From contig JAGQGU010000037.1 of the NCBI GenBank assembly GCA_020432165.1, positions 1-48,202 on the forward strand: a stretch of DNA of 48,202 bases. Reading direction: 5' to 3'. The stretch is from Thermomicrobiales bacterium. GTDB taxonomy: Bacteria; Chloroflexota; Chloroflexia; Thermomicrobiales; UBA6265. Position 1 is the first letter of the stretch; the number at the start of each line of letters is the position of its first letter. Shown here piece after piece: positions 9,068 to 17,055 of the stretch. The translations under genes and the position numbers were made by a program. The notes beneath the pieces are model-generated. The model ran no database searches, had not been told where the DNA came from, and saw only the letters and a list, made by a program, of their open reading frames with translations.

Positions 9068-9083
9068 GTCCACCCGGGTGGAC
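9068..9083. promoter_or_regulatory. 16-bp perfect palindrome upstream of the DUF2007 gene
   Basis: GTCCACCCGGGTGGAC is perfectly self-complementary and ends two bases before the ribosome binding site of the gene at 9097. An extra half-site, ACGTCCAC, occurs at 9048-9055, 18 bases upstream of the same sequence at 9066-9073. The identical palindrome recurs at 12991-13006. A dimeric regulator operator is the likeliest reading. Confidence 0.5.
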
Positions 9084-9096
9084 ACGGAGTTTGTTG

Positions 9097-9396
9097 ATGA
9101 GTTTAAACCAGACAGATGATGTCGATATTCTCCAGGTTGCCCACGCGAGCTCCGAACTGGAAGCGCTCATGTGGAGCGAAATGCTAAAGGATGCCGGATT
9201 ACATGTGCTTGTCCGGAGTGGCGGACCGGGTGCGGGTGCCTGGGGATCGGCGGCGACCTTCGACCACTATCTCTTTGTTCGTGCAGATCAATACGACCAG
9301 GCGCGTGCGATTCTGGAGGCAAACAAGGCCATCCGTAAGCAATGGCCCCGTGCCCGCACTGAAGCTCCCGTGGTGAATCCGAGGCAGATAGGCTAA
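9097..9396 (+). CDS. DUF2007-family putative signal transducing protein
   Basis: This 99-residue protein resembles the DUF2007 domain: ILQVAHASSELEALMWSEML, then HVLVRSGG and HYLFVRADQYDQARAILEA. Members are small ferredoxin-like alpha/beta proteins of unknown biochemical role. GGAG at 9086-9089 supports ATG 9097; TTG codons at 9091 and 9094 are alternatives. Three bases separate its stop from the BrkB gene, so the two form an operon. A repeated palindrome lies immediately upstream. Confidence 0.75.
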   Translation: MSLNQTDDVDILQVAHASSELEALMWSEMLKDAGLHVLVRSGGPGAGAWGSAATFDHYLFVRADQYDQARAILEANKAIRKQWPRARTEAPVVNPRQIG

Positions 9397-9399
9397 GAA

Positions 9400-10290
9400 A
9401 TGACCGAACCGGTCAACACTCTCACCAAGATCCGCAGCACGCTTCCCGTGCGATTCGTGACGGATATCATCGAGATAGTCATCAACCGGAACCTGAATGG
9501 CTATGCCCAAATGGTGGCCTATCATCTGCTCTTCGCGACAGCACCCCTGCTCATCGTGATCACGGCTGGCGCCGGTGCTATCACACGAGCAGTCAATGAT
9601 GACCTGGAAAACCCGGCCCTCCCCGTTCTGAACTGGATGCAGGAAAACTTTCCCGCGGAAGTTGCCGATTTCCTTCGCGGTCCAATCGAATCCGCAATCA
9701 ATCAACAAGCAAACTGGGCCTTCTCTATCGGCTCCATCCTGGCACTTTGGGGTGCCCGGGGTGCTATAGCCGCGATCATGCGTGGACTCAATGTTGCCTA
9801 CGGAATCGAGAAAGAACCACGCAACTTTATCGTCACCAACCTGATCGCTACGGCACTCGCCATCCTGTTGGTTGTGTTGGTGGCGACATCGGGCATCGTT
9901 TATACGCTCAGCACATCGTTCGGTGCTGATCTGGCGGAGCGACTCGGATTCCTCGATTCGTTCAATCGCTTCGCGGCTATTGCCACTTACCCATTCATGC
10001 TACTTATTGCGGTAGGCGCATTCGTTGTTCTGAACCGCTATGGCCCCGCCTGGAGAGGTCCGGTGCGTGCCTACATACCCGGTGCAATCTTCACAGTACT
10101 GGGGCTCTACATTTCTACCTTTGCCCTCTCCTTCTGGTTTTCCATTAGCGGTGGCTTTTCCGAAGCCTATGGCGTCTTCGGCTCGGTACTGGTCTTCATC
10201 TTTTTCCTCTATGTCATGGCACTCATTGTCTTGCTTGGAGGAGCAATCAATGCCACCTGGCATCGATTCGCTCAGGCTCAACATGATTGA
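9400..10290 (+). CDS. YihY/BrkB-family inner-membrane protein
   Basis: This 296-residue protein matches the YihY/virulence factor BrkB family. The signature NGYAQMVAYHLLFATAPLLIV is near residue 30, shown by the run YAQMVAYHLLFATAPL. Six membrane helices and a terminal segment VFIFFLYVMALIVLLGGAINA follow. The molecular function of the family is not settled; BrkB is not an RNase as older annotation claims. It is co-transcribed with the DUF2007 gene. Confidence 0.88.
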   Translation: MTEPVNTLTKIRSTLPVRFVTDIIEIVINRNLNGYAQMVAYHLLFATAPLLIVITAGAGAITRAVNDDLENPALPVLNWMQENFPAEVADFLRGPIESAINQQANWAFSIGSILALWGARGAIAAIMRGLNVAYGIEKEPRNFIVTNLIATALAILLVVLVATSGIVYTLSTSFGADLAERLGFLDSFNRFAAIATYPFMLLIAVGAFVVLNRYGPAWRGPVRAYIPGAIFTVLGLYISTFALSFWFSISGGFSEAYGVFGSVLVFIFFLYVMALIVLLGGAINATWHRFAQAQHD

Positions 10291-10293
10291 CCT

Positions 10294-10309
10294 GGTTTCA
10301 CATGAAACA
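10294..10309. promoter_or_regulatory. parS-like site
   Basis: GGTTTCACATGAAACA matches the bacterial chromosomal parS consensus TGTTTCACGTGAAACA at 14 of 16 positions. The differences are the first base and one base of the central CG. It is intergenic, just after the BrkB stop. No parA or parB gene is present in the window, so a ParB-binding role is inference. Confidence 0.35.
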
Positions 10310-10524
10310 TATTCCTGCGTACATACGCACCTTCCAACACCGTCCATGTTCGTTGGTCCCAACCTGCGATACTGTACCGAGCATGGGATGTGCGTGCCGC
10401 GAAACCGGCGGTCAGCCTCAACCGTTTCAGCAACGATGGGGAAACGGCTGACTGACGGGCTCATATGGCACTCACTTGGGAATGGTCACCTGGTTGGCCG
10501 ACTGAATTTGGCAGGAGCAGGTAC

Positions 10525-11076
10525 TTGTTGACGGACGACCGTCATCTTGTAGAACGGGCCCGCGCCGGAGACGCTGATGCGTTTGGCGTGCTCTTTGAGC
10601 ACTACCACGCACCCATTCTTAATTACCTGAATCGCATGGTTTCAGATCGCGCCCTGGCAGAGGATCTCACCCAGGACACCTTCATCAAAGCGTACAAATC
10701 CCTGCCGAAGACTGATCCCGATCTTGCTTTCAAGGCGTGGCTCTATCGCATTGCCACCAATACCGCTATCTCGCATCTGCGTCGGGGCAAGATCGTACGT
10801 TGGCTACCCTTTGTCGGCGAGCATGAGACCCGCGCCGAGCGTATCGATAGCCAGGTAACGCGCACATCGGATATCTCCGCCGCGCTCGATCAGCTACCCA
10901 AACATTACGCATCGATTCTGTTACTCAGGCATTACCAGGGGCTTTCCCTGGCAGAGACGGCCCAGGCATTGGATATCACCGAAAACGCAGCAAAACTCAG
11001 ACTCTTCCGTGCCCGCAAGGCCTTTGCCAAGATCTATGAGGATTCGCCACTTTCTGGAGAGGAGGACCTGCGATGA
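10525..11076 (+). CDS. ECF-family RNA polymerase sigma factor
   Basis: This sigma factor has about 183 residues. Region 2 is seen in AFGVLFEHYHAPILNYLNRM and DLTQDTFIKAYKSL. Region 4 is seen in LDQLPKHYASILLLRHYQGL and the helix-turn-helix LSLAETAQALDITENAAKLR. I chose the TTG at 10525 because AGGAG lies seven bases upstream and region 2 begins right after; ATG 10465 would add 20 residues without homology. The stop overlaps the next start in ATGA, the usual coupling of an ECF factor with its anti-sigma factor. It should direct transcription of an envelope-response regulon. Confidence 0.9.
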   Translation: MLTDDRHLVERARAGDADAFGVLFEHYHAPILNYLNRMVSDRALAEDLTQDTFIKAYKSLPKTDPDLAFKAWLYRIATNTAISHLRRGKIVRWLPFVGEHETRAERIDSQVTRTSDISAALDQLPKHYASILLLRHYQGLSLAETAQALDITENAAKLRLFRARKAFAKIYEDSPLSGEEDLR

Positions 11077-12956
11077 TTTCGCATCAGGAAGCAGAAATCC
11101 TCACCTCCGCCCGTCAGGACGCTCCACTCGATCCCGTTGTGGAACGCGAGTTGCAAGCGCATCTCGCCACCTGCGATCAATGCCGCGCGTTCGCCGCGGC
11201 TACCGAACGTCTCACCGCCGGATTGCGCGCATTGCCAACAACACCGGCGAGTCCGCGTGTTCGCCGCGAAGTTATGGAACAGGTGAATGCCGGTCGAAAT
11301 CCTCTGGTAGCGCTGCTCACCGGCAATAGCTCTGCCAGCTTTGGTACCACTCTGTCGACACTGGCGGCTGTATTACTCATTGGTGTTATTGGCTGGTTTG
11401 CGCTGGATCGCCTCTACTTCGATAGCAACAACGGTAACGAGAACAACCAGATCGCTGCGGTGCCAACCGAAGTGCCCGCGAACGTCTTCAGCGCCACATC
11501 GACTCTTGAAGCAACCGATGCTCCGGCTCCAACAGCAACCTCTGAGACAAAGGCGACGGAAACACCCTCGCCCACCGCGACCTCTGAGCCGACGGCGACA
11601 ACTCCGCCAACACCGACCGCTACGCTGGTTCCGACCTCAACCACGGCACCCACCGCAACATCGGCATCGACCGAAGTGCCCGTGGATCTGACCGTCCCGC
11701 AAGAGACCGCGGCAGTGAGATCAGCGAAAGAACCCACGGCAACGGCGACCGAGAAAGCAACAGTTGCACCGACAACGGTGCCACCAACACAGACGCCTGC
11801 TCCCACACCCACTCAGACGCCAGAACCGACGCAAACACCGGCTATTGAACCGATGGATGGTTCCACAACGAGCGCTGAAGACGTGACTGCTACCAGTGAA
11901 TCCGAGAGGACCACTGCCGCGTCCACCGGTGAGGCCGGGGAGAATAGTCCGGGTATCGAACTCATCGATCCAGGCGATGGTACGGAAGGTGCCGTCGAGG
12001 ATGTACCCAATGAAACCACGAACACTGACGCCATCGAGCCGATCGGAAGCGATGAGGAAGCCACACCTGGTGTTGGCGGCAGCGGCGATACTACCCTGGT
12101 AGAGGCGGACCAATCGGAGGCAGGCACCACATCACTGATGGATGCATCGGTGAGCTACAACATGATCGATGGTGATCCGAGCAATCATCTGGGGCTCACC
12201 GCCGAAGGCCGCATGATCTTCACCAACGTACCGGATGGGGCGACATTCACCACCTCGGATGGCTACACGATGCGATCGGCCGATAGCCAACCCGGCGTTG
12301 TCGAGATATGCACCGATTCCTATTGCGAACCTGCGCTCGAGACCCCGGAGGATGGTTCCTGGCAGCAGGATGTCCCCATGGGTGTTTCGGGCACAACTGC
12401 CTACGTATTGCGTATCTATAGCGACCGCAGTGAGGTCATTGTGGGCACACCACAAGGGACGCAGATCGTGGATCCCGCGGTGGTGTTGGACCTTGGTCCG
12501 ACATCTTCGCCGGCTGCATCTTACGACAGCGATGGCACCATCTATGCCTGGCTACCCAGTGGCGAGTGGCTGATTATGAGCGGTGGCGATGCCTACACCA
12601 CCCAGAGTGGCTACCCGAATCCAACGCTCGTGCGTTTTGCTCCATCTGGTAACGATGGTCCGTTGGTCGGGTACTTCAGTGGCAATACGCTGGTGGTCGC
12701 CTATGCGTCCGATCCTGGCTCTGCACTACTGACCCTGAACACCGAGGGCGTTGATTTCGACATCTCGCCTCCAGGCGATCAGGTGGCCGTGATTCGTGGC
12801 AACGATATCGTGATCTACGATATGCAAGGCAATGAGAAAGTCGTTTACGAAGGCGGCGATTCCCAGCCTGGTAGTGTGCTCTGGCTACGCAGTGGCCTCG
12901 TTTGGGTCGACCGCACCTCCGGCCTGCTCTTCCAGATTCCGGACACCGCTCCCTAG
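11073..12956 (+). CDS. Transmembrane anti-sigma factor with zf-HC2 domain and extracytoplasmic beta domain
   Basis: This 627-residue protein is the probable partner of the ECF factor. The cytoplasmic end carries the zinc-binding anti-sigma motif His-x3-Cys-x2-Cys in HLATCDQC, near residues 29-36. One membrane helix follows near residues 95-112 (LAAVLLIGVIGWFALD). Residues about 130-350 are a Thr/Pro/Ala/Glu-rich low-complexity stalk. The C-terminal 270 residues are beta-rich with propeller-like repeats (for example GTIYAWLPSGEWLIMSGGDA). The outer domain may sense a wall or surface signal; that is inference. A hairpin follows the stop. Confidence 0.85.
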   Translation: MISHQEAEILTSARQDAPLDPVVERELQAHLATCDQCRAFAAATERLTAGLRALPTTPASPRVRREVMEQVNAGRNPLVALLTGNSSASFGTTLSTLAAVLLIGVIGWFALDRLYFDSNNGNENNQIAAVPTEVPANVFSATSTLEATDAPAPTATSETKATETPSPTATSEPTATTPPTPTATLVPTSTTAPTATSASTEVPVDLTVPQETAAVRSAKEPTATATEKATVAPTTVPPTQTPAPTPTQTPEPTQTPAIEPMDGSTTSAEDVTATSESERTTAASTGEAGENSPGIELIDPGDGTEGAVEDVPNETTNTDAIEPIGSDEEATPGVGGSGDTTLVEADQSEAGTTSLMDASVSYNMIDGDPSNHLGLTAEGRMIFTNVPDGATFTTSDGYTMRSADSQPGVVEICTDSYCEPALETPEDGSWQQDVPMGVSGTTAYVLRIYSDRSEVIVGTPQGTQIVDPAVVLDLGPTSSPAASYDSDGTIYAWLPSGEWLIMSGGDAYTTQSGYPNPTLVRFAPSGNDGPLVGYFSGNTLVVAYASDPGSALLTLNTEGVDFDISPPGDQVAVIRGNDIVIYDMQGNEKVVYEGGDSQPGSVLWLRSGLVWVDRTSGLLFQIPDTAP

Positions 12957-12988
12957 GATGAACCGGGGGATGATCCCCTGGTTCATCC
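12956..12988 (+). terminator. Hairpin after the anti-sigma factor gene
   Basis: The arms GGATGAACC and GGTTCATCC enclose GGGG/CCCC pairs around loop ATGAT. The stem begins at the last base of the stop codon. There is no T-run. Three bases later a separate palindrome begins. Confidence 0.6.
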
Positions 12989-13036
12989 TCGTCCACCCGG
13001 GTGGACGACCCTCCGCTCGTAACACTTTGGTACACT
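12989..13036 (+). promoter_or_regulatory. Repeated palindrome and promoter of the macro-domain operon
   Basis: The 16-bp palindrome GTCCACCCGGGTGGAC recurs at 12991-13006. Here it extends to 20 bp (12989-13008). An extended -10-like element, TGGTACACT, ends at 13036, 56 bases before the start at 13093. The palindrome lies over the expected -35 region and so could block or recruit polymerase. Confidence 0.5.
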
Positions 13037-13092
13037 CACCCACAGGGTTCGGATGGAGTTCTACCCGCGAATGTGGCGAAAGATGGAGCACT

Positions 13093-13707
13093 GTGTCCTT
13101 CGATCATTGGGATAATTCCAATCAAACGGTGGAAGAGAATGGTGTCCGCTTTGGACGCACGATTCTGCGCGCGCAATTCGGTGGCTGGGCGACCTCGCAT
13201 CTTGATCTGCTGGTATTGCCTGGAAATCAACGTGGTCTCACCGGAGTGAATCTGACCGGTGGCGGCCGTATTGATGGTGGGCTTGATGTTGAGCGCGAAC
13301 TGATGGCGCGAGCGCCACTCACCCTTGGCACCGCCGCAGCCACCGGCGCCGGAACCTTGGCAACCGGAGGAATCCACGGCATCGTGCATGCCATTGTTGC
13401 CGAGCAACTCGGCGACCCCCCGCGAGAATCGTCGCTACGACAGGCAATCGCCGCCGCGATGCGGGAGTTGGACCGGGTACGAGCGCGCCGGGTTGGCGTT
13501 CTTCCGTTTGGCTCGGGTTCGATGCTGGCGCGCGTGGGTCGAACTGAATCGCTTCCCATCATGATCGAAGAGATCGTCGGCTACTTTCGCAGAACCTCCT
13601 CGCGTGTAGAGTTGGTCACCATTCTCTGTAACTCCTCTTCCGAAGCACAGGAGGTCAGCGGATTGATCGATCGTATCCGCCGGGATTTGTGGGGCACCCG
13701 TGTCTGA
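13093..13707 (+). CDS. Macro-domain-like protein
   Basis: This 204-residue protein looks like a divergent macro domain, the ADP-ribose-binding fold. The recognisable order is: LDLLVLPGNQRG in place of the usual xxNAAN strand, GGGRIDGGLDVERELM for the Gly-rich loop, TLATGGIHGIVHAIV for the strand leading to the His, and RRVGVLPFGSGSML for the phosphate loop. The GTG start at 13093 has GGAG four bases upstream. The reading frame extends to 12832, but that part is antisense-like and overlaps the previous gene. The stop overlaps the hydrolase start. Whether it binds or hydrolyses ADP-ribose is not known. Confidence 0.65.
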   Translation: MSFDHWDNSNQTVEENGVRFGRTILRAQFGGWATSHLDLLVLPGNQRGLTGVNLTGGGRIDGGLDVERELMARAPLTLGTAAATGAGTLATGGIHGIVHAIVAEQLGDPPRESSLRQAIAAAMRELDRVRARRVGVLPFGSGSMLARVGRTESLPIMIEEIVGYFRRTSSRVELVTILCNSSSEAQEVSGLIDRIRRDLWGTRV

Positions 13708-14992
13708 ACCAACCCTCACCAACTGGCGGGCCGGAGCTGATGTTTGGCGCTCAATGCGGAAATTCGACGAACGTTATGTCGATTTCGGTTTTCGCCTCTT
13801 CAGTGCTGGACGTCTTCCCGCAAACCTTTTCGTCCGTTTACATACCTTCGGCATACCGCAGGAAGCCGTCGCCCAGACACTTCGCGATATTCGGTCGCTG
13901 GACGACTGGAGTCGTGCCTGGGTCGAGACTGCCCAGAGCTACCTCGGCATGAGTCGACGTGAGACTTCCGCAGGGAATTTAGCGGAAGCCGAGCGTGCCC
14001 GCTATATGGCAGCAATGTGCTACCACGCAGCGCAGATCATGGAGATTCACGATCTCAAAACGCGTGACAGCTGCCGTGCCTGGACAAGTAGCCTGGTAAA
14101 GCAGTCACTCCATGTTATTCGGCCCAACGCCCGGCACATGACCGTGCAGTGGCGGGATCGTCAGCTCCCGATTCTCTTTGAGGCACCGGAGCAGGCGGCG
14201 CAGCCATTCGGACTGGTAGTTCTCTTCAATGGCATCTCGCAGAGCAAGGAAGAGACCTTCCTGCTGGCGCCACGCTTTCTGGAAGCGGGGTACGCCGTGC
14301 TGGCGATCGATAGTCCTGGTACCGGCGAGGCCACCAGTTTGGGTCCACTCAGCGCCTCCGCCAGCGATATCCTGGATGCTGTGCTGCAGGAACTCAGCGC
14401 TGAGCCAACGATTGATCTCCAGCGGCTCGTGCTGGTTGGATGCAGCTTTGGCGGAAATGAGGCCATTCGCATCGCAAGGCGGATTCCGAACGTGATGGCT
14501 GTCGTCACTGTCACACCAGCCGTGGCACCGGCAGCATGGATGGATTACGCCAACACCATCATTTGGGCGGAGTTGCGCGATGCAGTGGGCGATCGTGATC
14601 CCCGCGAGGTAGCTACCACGTTTGATGTCAACGAGACCGTGGACAAGCTGCATGTGCCCATGCTGATCTTCGGCGCGGGACACGACACGGTCGTGCCACC
14701 AAACGAAAGTCAGAAACTGGCGGAACGGGTAGGGGAGCGAGGTACTCTCGTTTGGTATCCGGATCTCGGACACTGCCTCTATGAGGCCGGTGATCAATGG
14801 ACTACTGAAGCCGTGAGCTGGCTGAATGCTATCGCCGTGGCCAAAGCCGATGGAGAAGTTGATGCAGGTGCATTGAATACCATCGGGCGCCATGCGATGG
14901 AGTCTTCCGAGTATCATCCACTCGGCAATGACGAGAGCTACGAGGAAGAAGACTTCACTGAATACGCACGATTGATTTCCGCTGACGAATAG
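13700..14992 (+). CDS. Alpha/beta hydrolase with N-terminal helical domain
   Basis: This 430-residue protein is similar in layout to FrsA/DUF1100-type and dihydropseudooxynicotine-hydrolase-type enzymes. Residues 1-140 are helical. The alpha/beta core begins near residue 150. The nucleophile is Ser249 in GCSFGG, the acid Asp329 in GAGHD, and the base His358 in DLGHCLYE. The C-terminal tail is acidic (SYEEEDFTEY). The substrate is unknown; an ester or C-C bond is typical. The GTG start overlaps the preceding stop by 8 bases, so it is co-translated with the macro-domain protein. Confidence 0.8.
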   Translation: MSEPTLTNWRAGADVWRSMRKFDERYVDFGFRLFSAGRLPANLFVRLHTFGIPQEAVAQTLRDIRSLDDWSRAWVETAQSYLGMSRRETSAGNLAEAERARYMAAMCYHAAQIMEIHDLKTRDSCRAWTSSLVKQSLHVIRPNARHMTVQWRDRQLPILFEAPEQAAQPFGLVVLFNGISQSKEETFLLAPRFLEAGYAVLAIDSPGTGEATSLGPLSASASDILDAVLQELSAEPTIDLQRLVLVGCSFGGNEAIRIARRIPNVMAVVTVTPAVAPAAWMDYANTIIWAELRDAVGDRDPREVATTFDVNETVDKLHVPMLIFGAGHDTVVPPNESQKLAERVGERGTLVWYPDLGHCLYEAGDQWTTEAVSWLNAIAVAKADGEVDAGALNTIGRHAMESSEYHPLGNDESYEEEDFTEYARLISADE

Positions 14993-15002
14993 GGGAGAGC
15001 AG

Positions 15003-15404
15003 TTACGCGCGTGACCGCCGCATTGCTTTTGTTTTCGTCACGGAATCATCGGCCACCAAGGCAGCGTATTCGGGAGAATCCATCGCCACCAGCGCGATTT
15101 TTCCCTCAGCATCATGATGCACACCCCAGCCATACTGCTTCGGTAGCGGCGAAGCGCGCAGACATGCGCGTCCCTTCTGAAAGTACTCTCCCTGCGCATC
15201 CGCCATCGCCTCAACCGAAATCGCTTCCTTGGCAGCGACCCGGGCGAAGATCACATCGTCGGATGTGTAGGTATACGGGTGGTCGGTGATCATCACATAT
15301 TGCTGGGCAGCAACACTCCCTTTGGTTAGATCGGGCACAACCGCATGATCTGTCGGACTATCGTCCGCCACGACAATCAGCGTATTGAAATAGTTGGTTG
15401 TCAT
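15003..15404 (-). CDS. DUF6157-family protein
   Basis: This 133-residue protein has the start TTNYFNTLIVVADDSPTD and the motif YVMITDHPYTYTSDDVIFA typical of DUF6157, a family of unknown function. The start at 15404 has GGAAG upstream; an in-frame extension to 15524 runs into the divergent gene and has no homology. Its stop lies 10 bases beyond that of the convergent hydrolase gene. Confidence 0.8.
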   Translation of the reverse strand: MTTNYFNTLIVVADDSPTDHAVVPDLTKGSVAAQQYVMITDHPYTYTSDDVIFARVAAKEAISVEAMADAQGEYFQKGRACLRASPLPKQYGWGVHHDAEGKIALVAMDSPEYAALVADDSVTKTKAMRRSRA

Positions 15405-15425
15405 GGTAACTTCCTTCAGTCTGGG

Positions 15426-15431
15426 TACACT
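15426..15431 (+). promoter_or_regulatory. -10-like element of the first GT-C gene
   Basis: GGTACACT at 15424-15431 carries the TACACT hexamer seen before several other genes here. It lies 54 bases upstream of the start at 15486. No clear -35 element was seen. Confidence 0.35.
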
Positions 15432-15485
15432 TTGGCAGTGCGATCCGGTGCTACAGGCATGGTACCGGATGAGTGAGGACATTTT

Positions 15486-17015
15486 GTGACCGCAATGGTG
15501 AGTCCAATCAACGAGACTGTGCAACGAACCGCACGCACATTTCTGTGGGTGTTACTCGGTCTCTTTCTTGCCAAGGGCATCATCATCGCATTGGTGAGTG
15601 CACCGTATTCCGGCCACGATGAGATCGCACACTACAGCTATGTGAAGGTTCTGGCAGAGGAGGGGAGGCTACCGCTCATCCCCGATCTTGAGGAATGGCG
15701 CCTTGCGCACGCAACCGGTGGCGATACCAGCTTCGATGAGATTCCGGATGAGTTCTACCCCTACGCCGGACACTTCACCACCCCCGACTGGCTCCGCGGT
15801 CTGGCATACATCCCACGGGAAATATTCGCCGAGGACGGGGAGTGGTATCCAAGCGGTTGGATCTATACCGCCAATCATCCCCCTCTCTACTATCTCTGGC
15901 TAACGCCAGTCTATTGGCTGACGGATCATCTCCCAACCGACCAGCAGATGCTCTTCATGCGGTTCGCAACGATCCCGTTCGGCATGGCCACCGTTGCATT
16001 TGCCTGGCTGGCGGCCCGTGCGCTCTTTCGGAACGACCTCTTTCTGCGGGCACTCATTCCGGCATTTGTGGCACTGCAGCCACAGATCGCCTATGAATCG
16101 AGCATCATCAACAACGATATCCTCGCGATCATGTTTTGTAGCGCCATCTTCTGGCTCTTGCTCGAGGGTCTGAGAAATGGCTTCAGCCGGAAGATCGTCA
16201 CCTGGCTTGGCATCGCCTACGGTCTCGCGATTTTGGGCAAATCCAGCTCCGCCACAATGGGAGCGATTATCGCCATGGCGATGGTGCTCGGGATTGGTTG
16301 GCGGAATTGGCGCACCTGGTTGATGAAAGGCGCTGCGGTTGTTGGTATCGGCGGAGCCATCACCGCACCCTGGTTGATCTTCATGTGGCGGACCTATGGT
16401 GAGCTCACCGGACTCAATCGTGTCGCCGCACTCCAGGCCTGGTGGAACTCCCAGAGCGACAATCCTCCGACACTACTGGGCGAACTCTTCAATAGCACCT
16501 TCTTCTGGTTCCGTTGGAAGGAAACCTGGGGAGAGTTCGGCTGGAGACTGATTGAGCTCGATGGCTATATGGCCGATGTCTACGGTATCGGACCACGTGT
16601 ACCCACATTCCTCACGGTGATTCTGGTGATCGTGCTCTTTGGCTCGGCCGGAGGCGGAATCTGGTACTGGCGCTATCGCAAGGCGAAAGAAGAGGGGAGG
16701 AAAGACGAAGTCTTCAACCCCGGGCAATGGCAGTGGATCGCGCTATGGACAATGGCAGCGGCATGCGTCCTCGGGTACTACACCGTCCTCCAGTTTGGAC
16801 TCAGCTTCCGTCTGACCCAGGCACGCTACTACTTCCCGATGATTGTGCCGGCGAGCATGCTGCTCATGCTTGGCTTCCGCAGCTGGTTACCATCCAATCT
16901 TGTTCGTATCGGGGGTGCAGCGCTCTTCCTGTCACTGGTGATACTGAATGTGCTCATCTATACCGGCTGGGTCTTGCCATACTGGTATCCCAATGCCGGT
17001 GCCGGAGTACACTGA
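15486..17015 (+). CDS. GT-C-fold membrane glycosyltransferase (DUF2142/PMT-like), first paralogue
   Basis: This 509-residue polytopic membrane protein probably transfers a sugar from a polyprenyl-phosphate donor outside the membrane. The first extracytoplasmic loop carries SGHDEIAHYSYVKVLAEEGR, with the acidic DE..H motif expected of GT-C enzymes. ANHPPLYY and QPQIAYESSIINNDILAI follow, as in DUF2142/GT39-like families. About eleven hydrophobic segments are visible. GTG 15486 was chosen because of an upstream GAGG; ATG 15495 is possible. A paralogue follows 40 bases downstream on the same strand. Confidence 0.78.
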   Translation: MTAMVSPINETVQRTARTFLWVLLGLFLAKGIIIALVSAPYSGHDEIAHYSYVKVLAEEGRLPLIPDLEEWRLAHATGGDTSFDEIPDEFYPYAGHFTTPDWLRGLAYIPREIFAEDGEWYPSGWIYTANHPPLYYLWLTPVYWLTDHLPTDQQMLFMRFATIPFGMATVAFAWLAARALFRNDLFLRALIPAFVALQPQIAYESSIINNDILAIMFCSAIFWLLLEGLRNGFSRKIVTWLGIAYGLAILGKSSSATMGAIIAMAMVLGIGWRNWRTWLMKGAAVVGIGGAITAPWLIFMWRTYGELTGLNRVAALQAWWNSQSDNPPTLLGELFNSTFFWFRWKETWGEFGWRLIELDGYMADVYGIGPRVPTFLTVILVIVLFGSAGGGIWYWRYRKAKEEGRKDEVFNPGQWQWIALWTMAAACVLGYYTVLQFGLSFRLTQARYYFPMIVPASMLLMLGFRSWLPSNLVRIGGAALFLSLVILNVLIYTGWVLPYWYPNAGAGVH

Positions 17016-17055
17016 TGCAGGTAGCGTGCGTCGATAGATATTTCGGGAGCGCCAA

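Noticed and set aside
7904-9097. A 397-codon plus-strand frame opposite the Tat-exported protein gene
   Set aside because: The minus strand has a Tat signal, a good ribosome binding site and a terminator. The plus frame is compositionally odd and spans the divergent promoter region.
11500-12100. Threonine/proline codon repeats as a possible CRISPR or microsatellite
   Set aside because: The repeats are irregular at DNA level and in frame within the anti-sigma gene; they encode the stalk.
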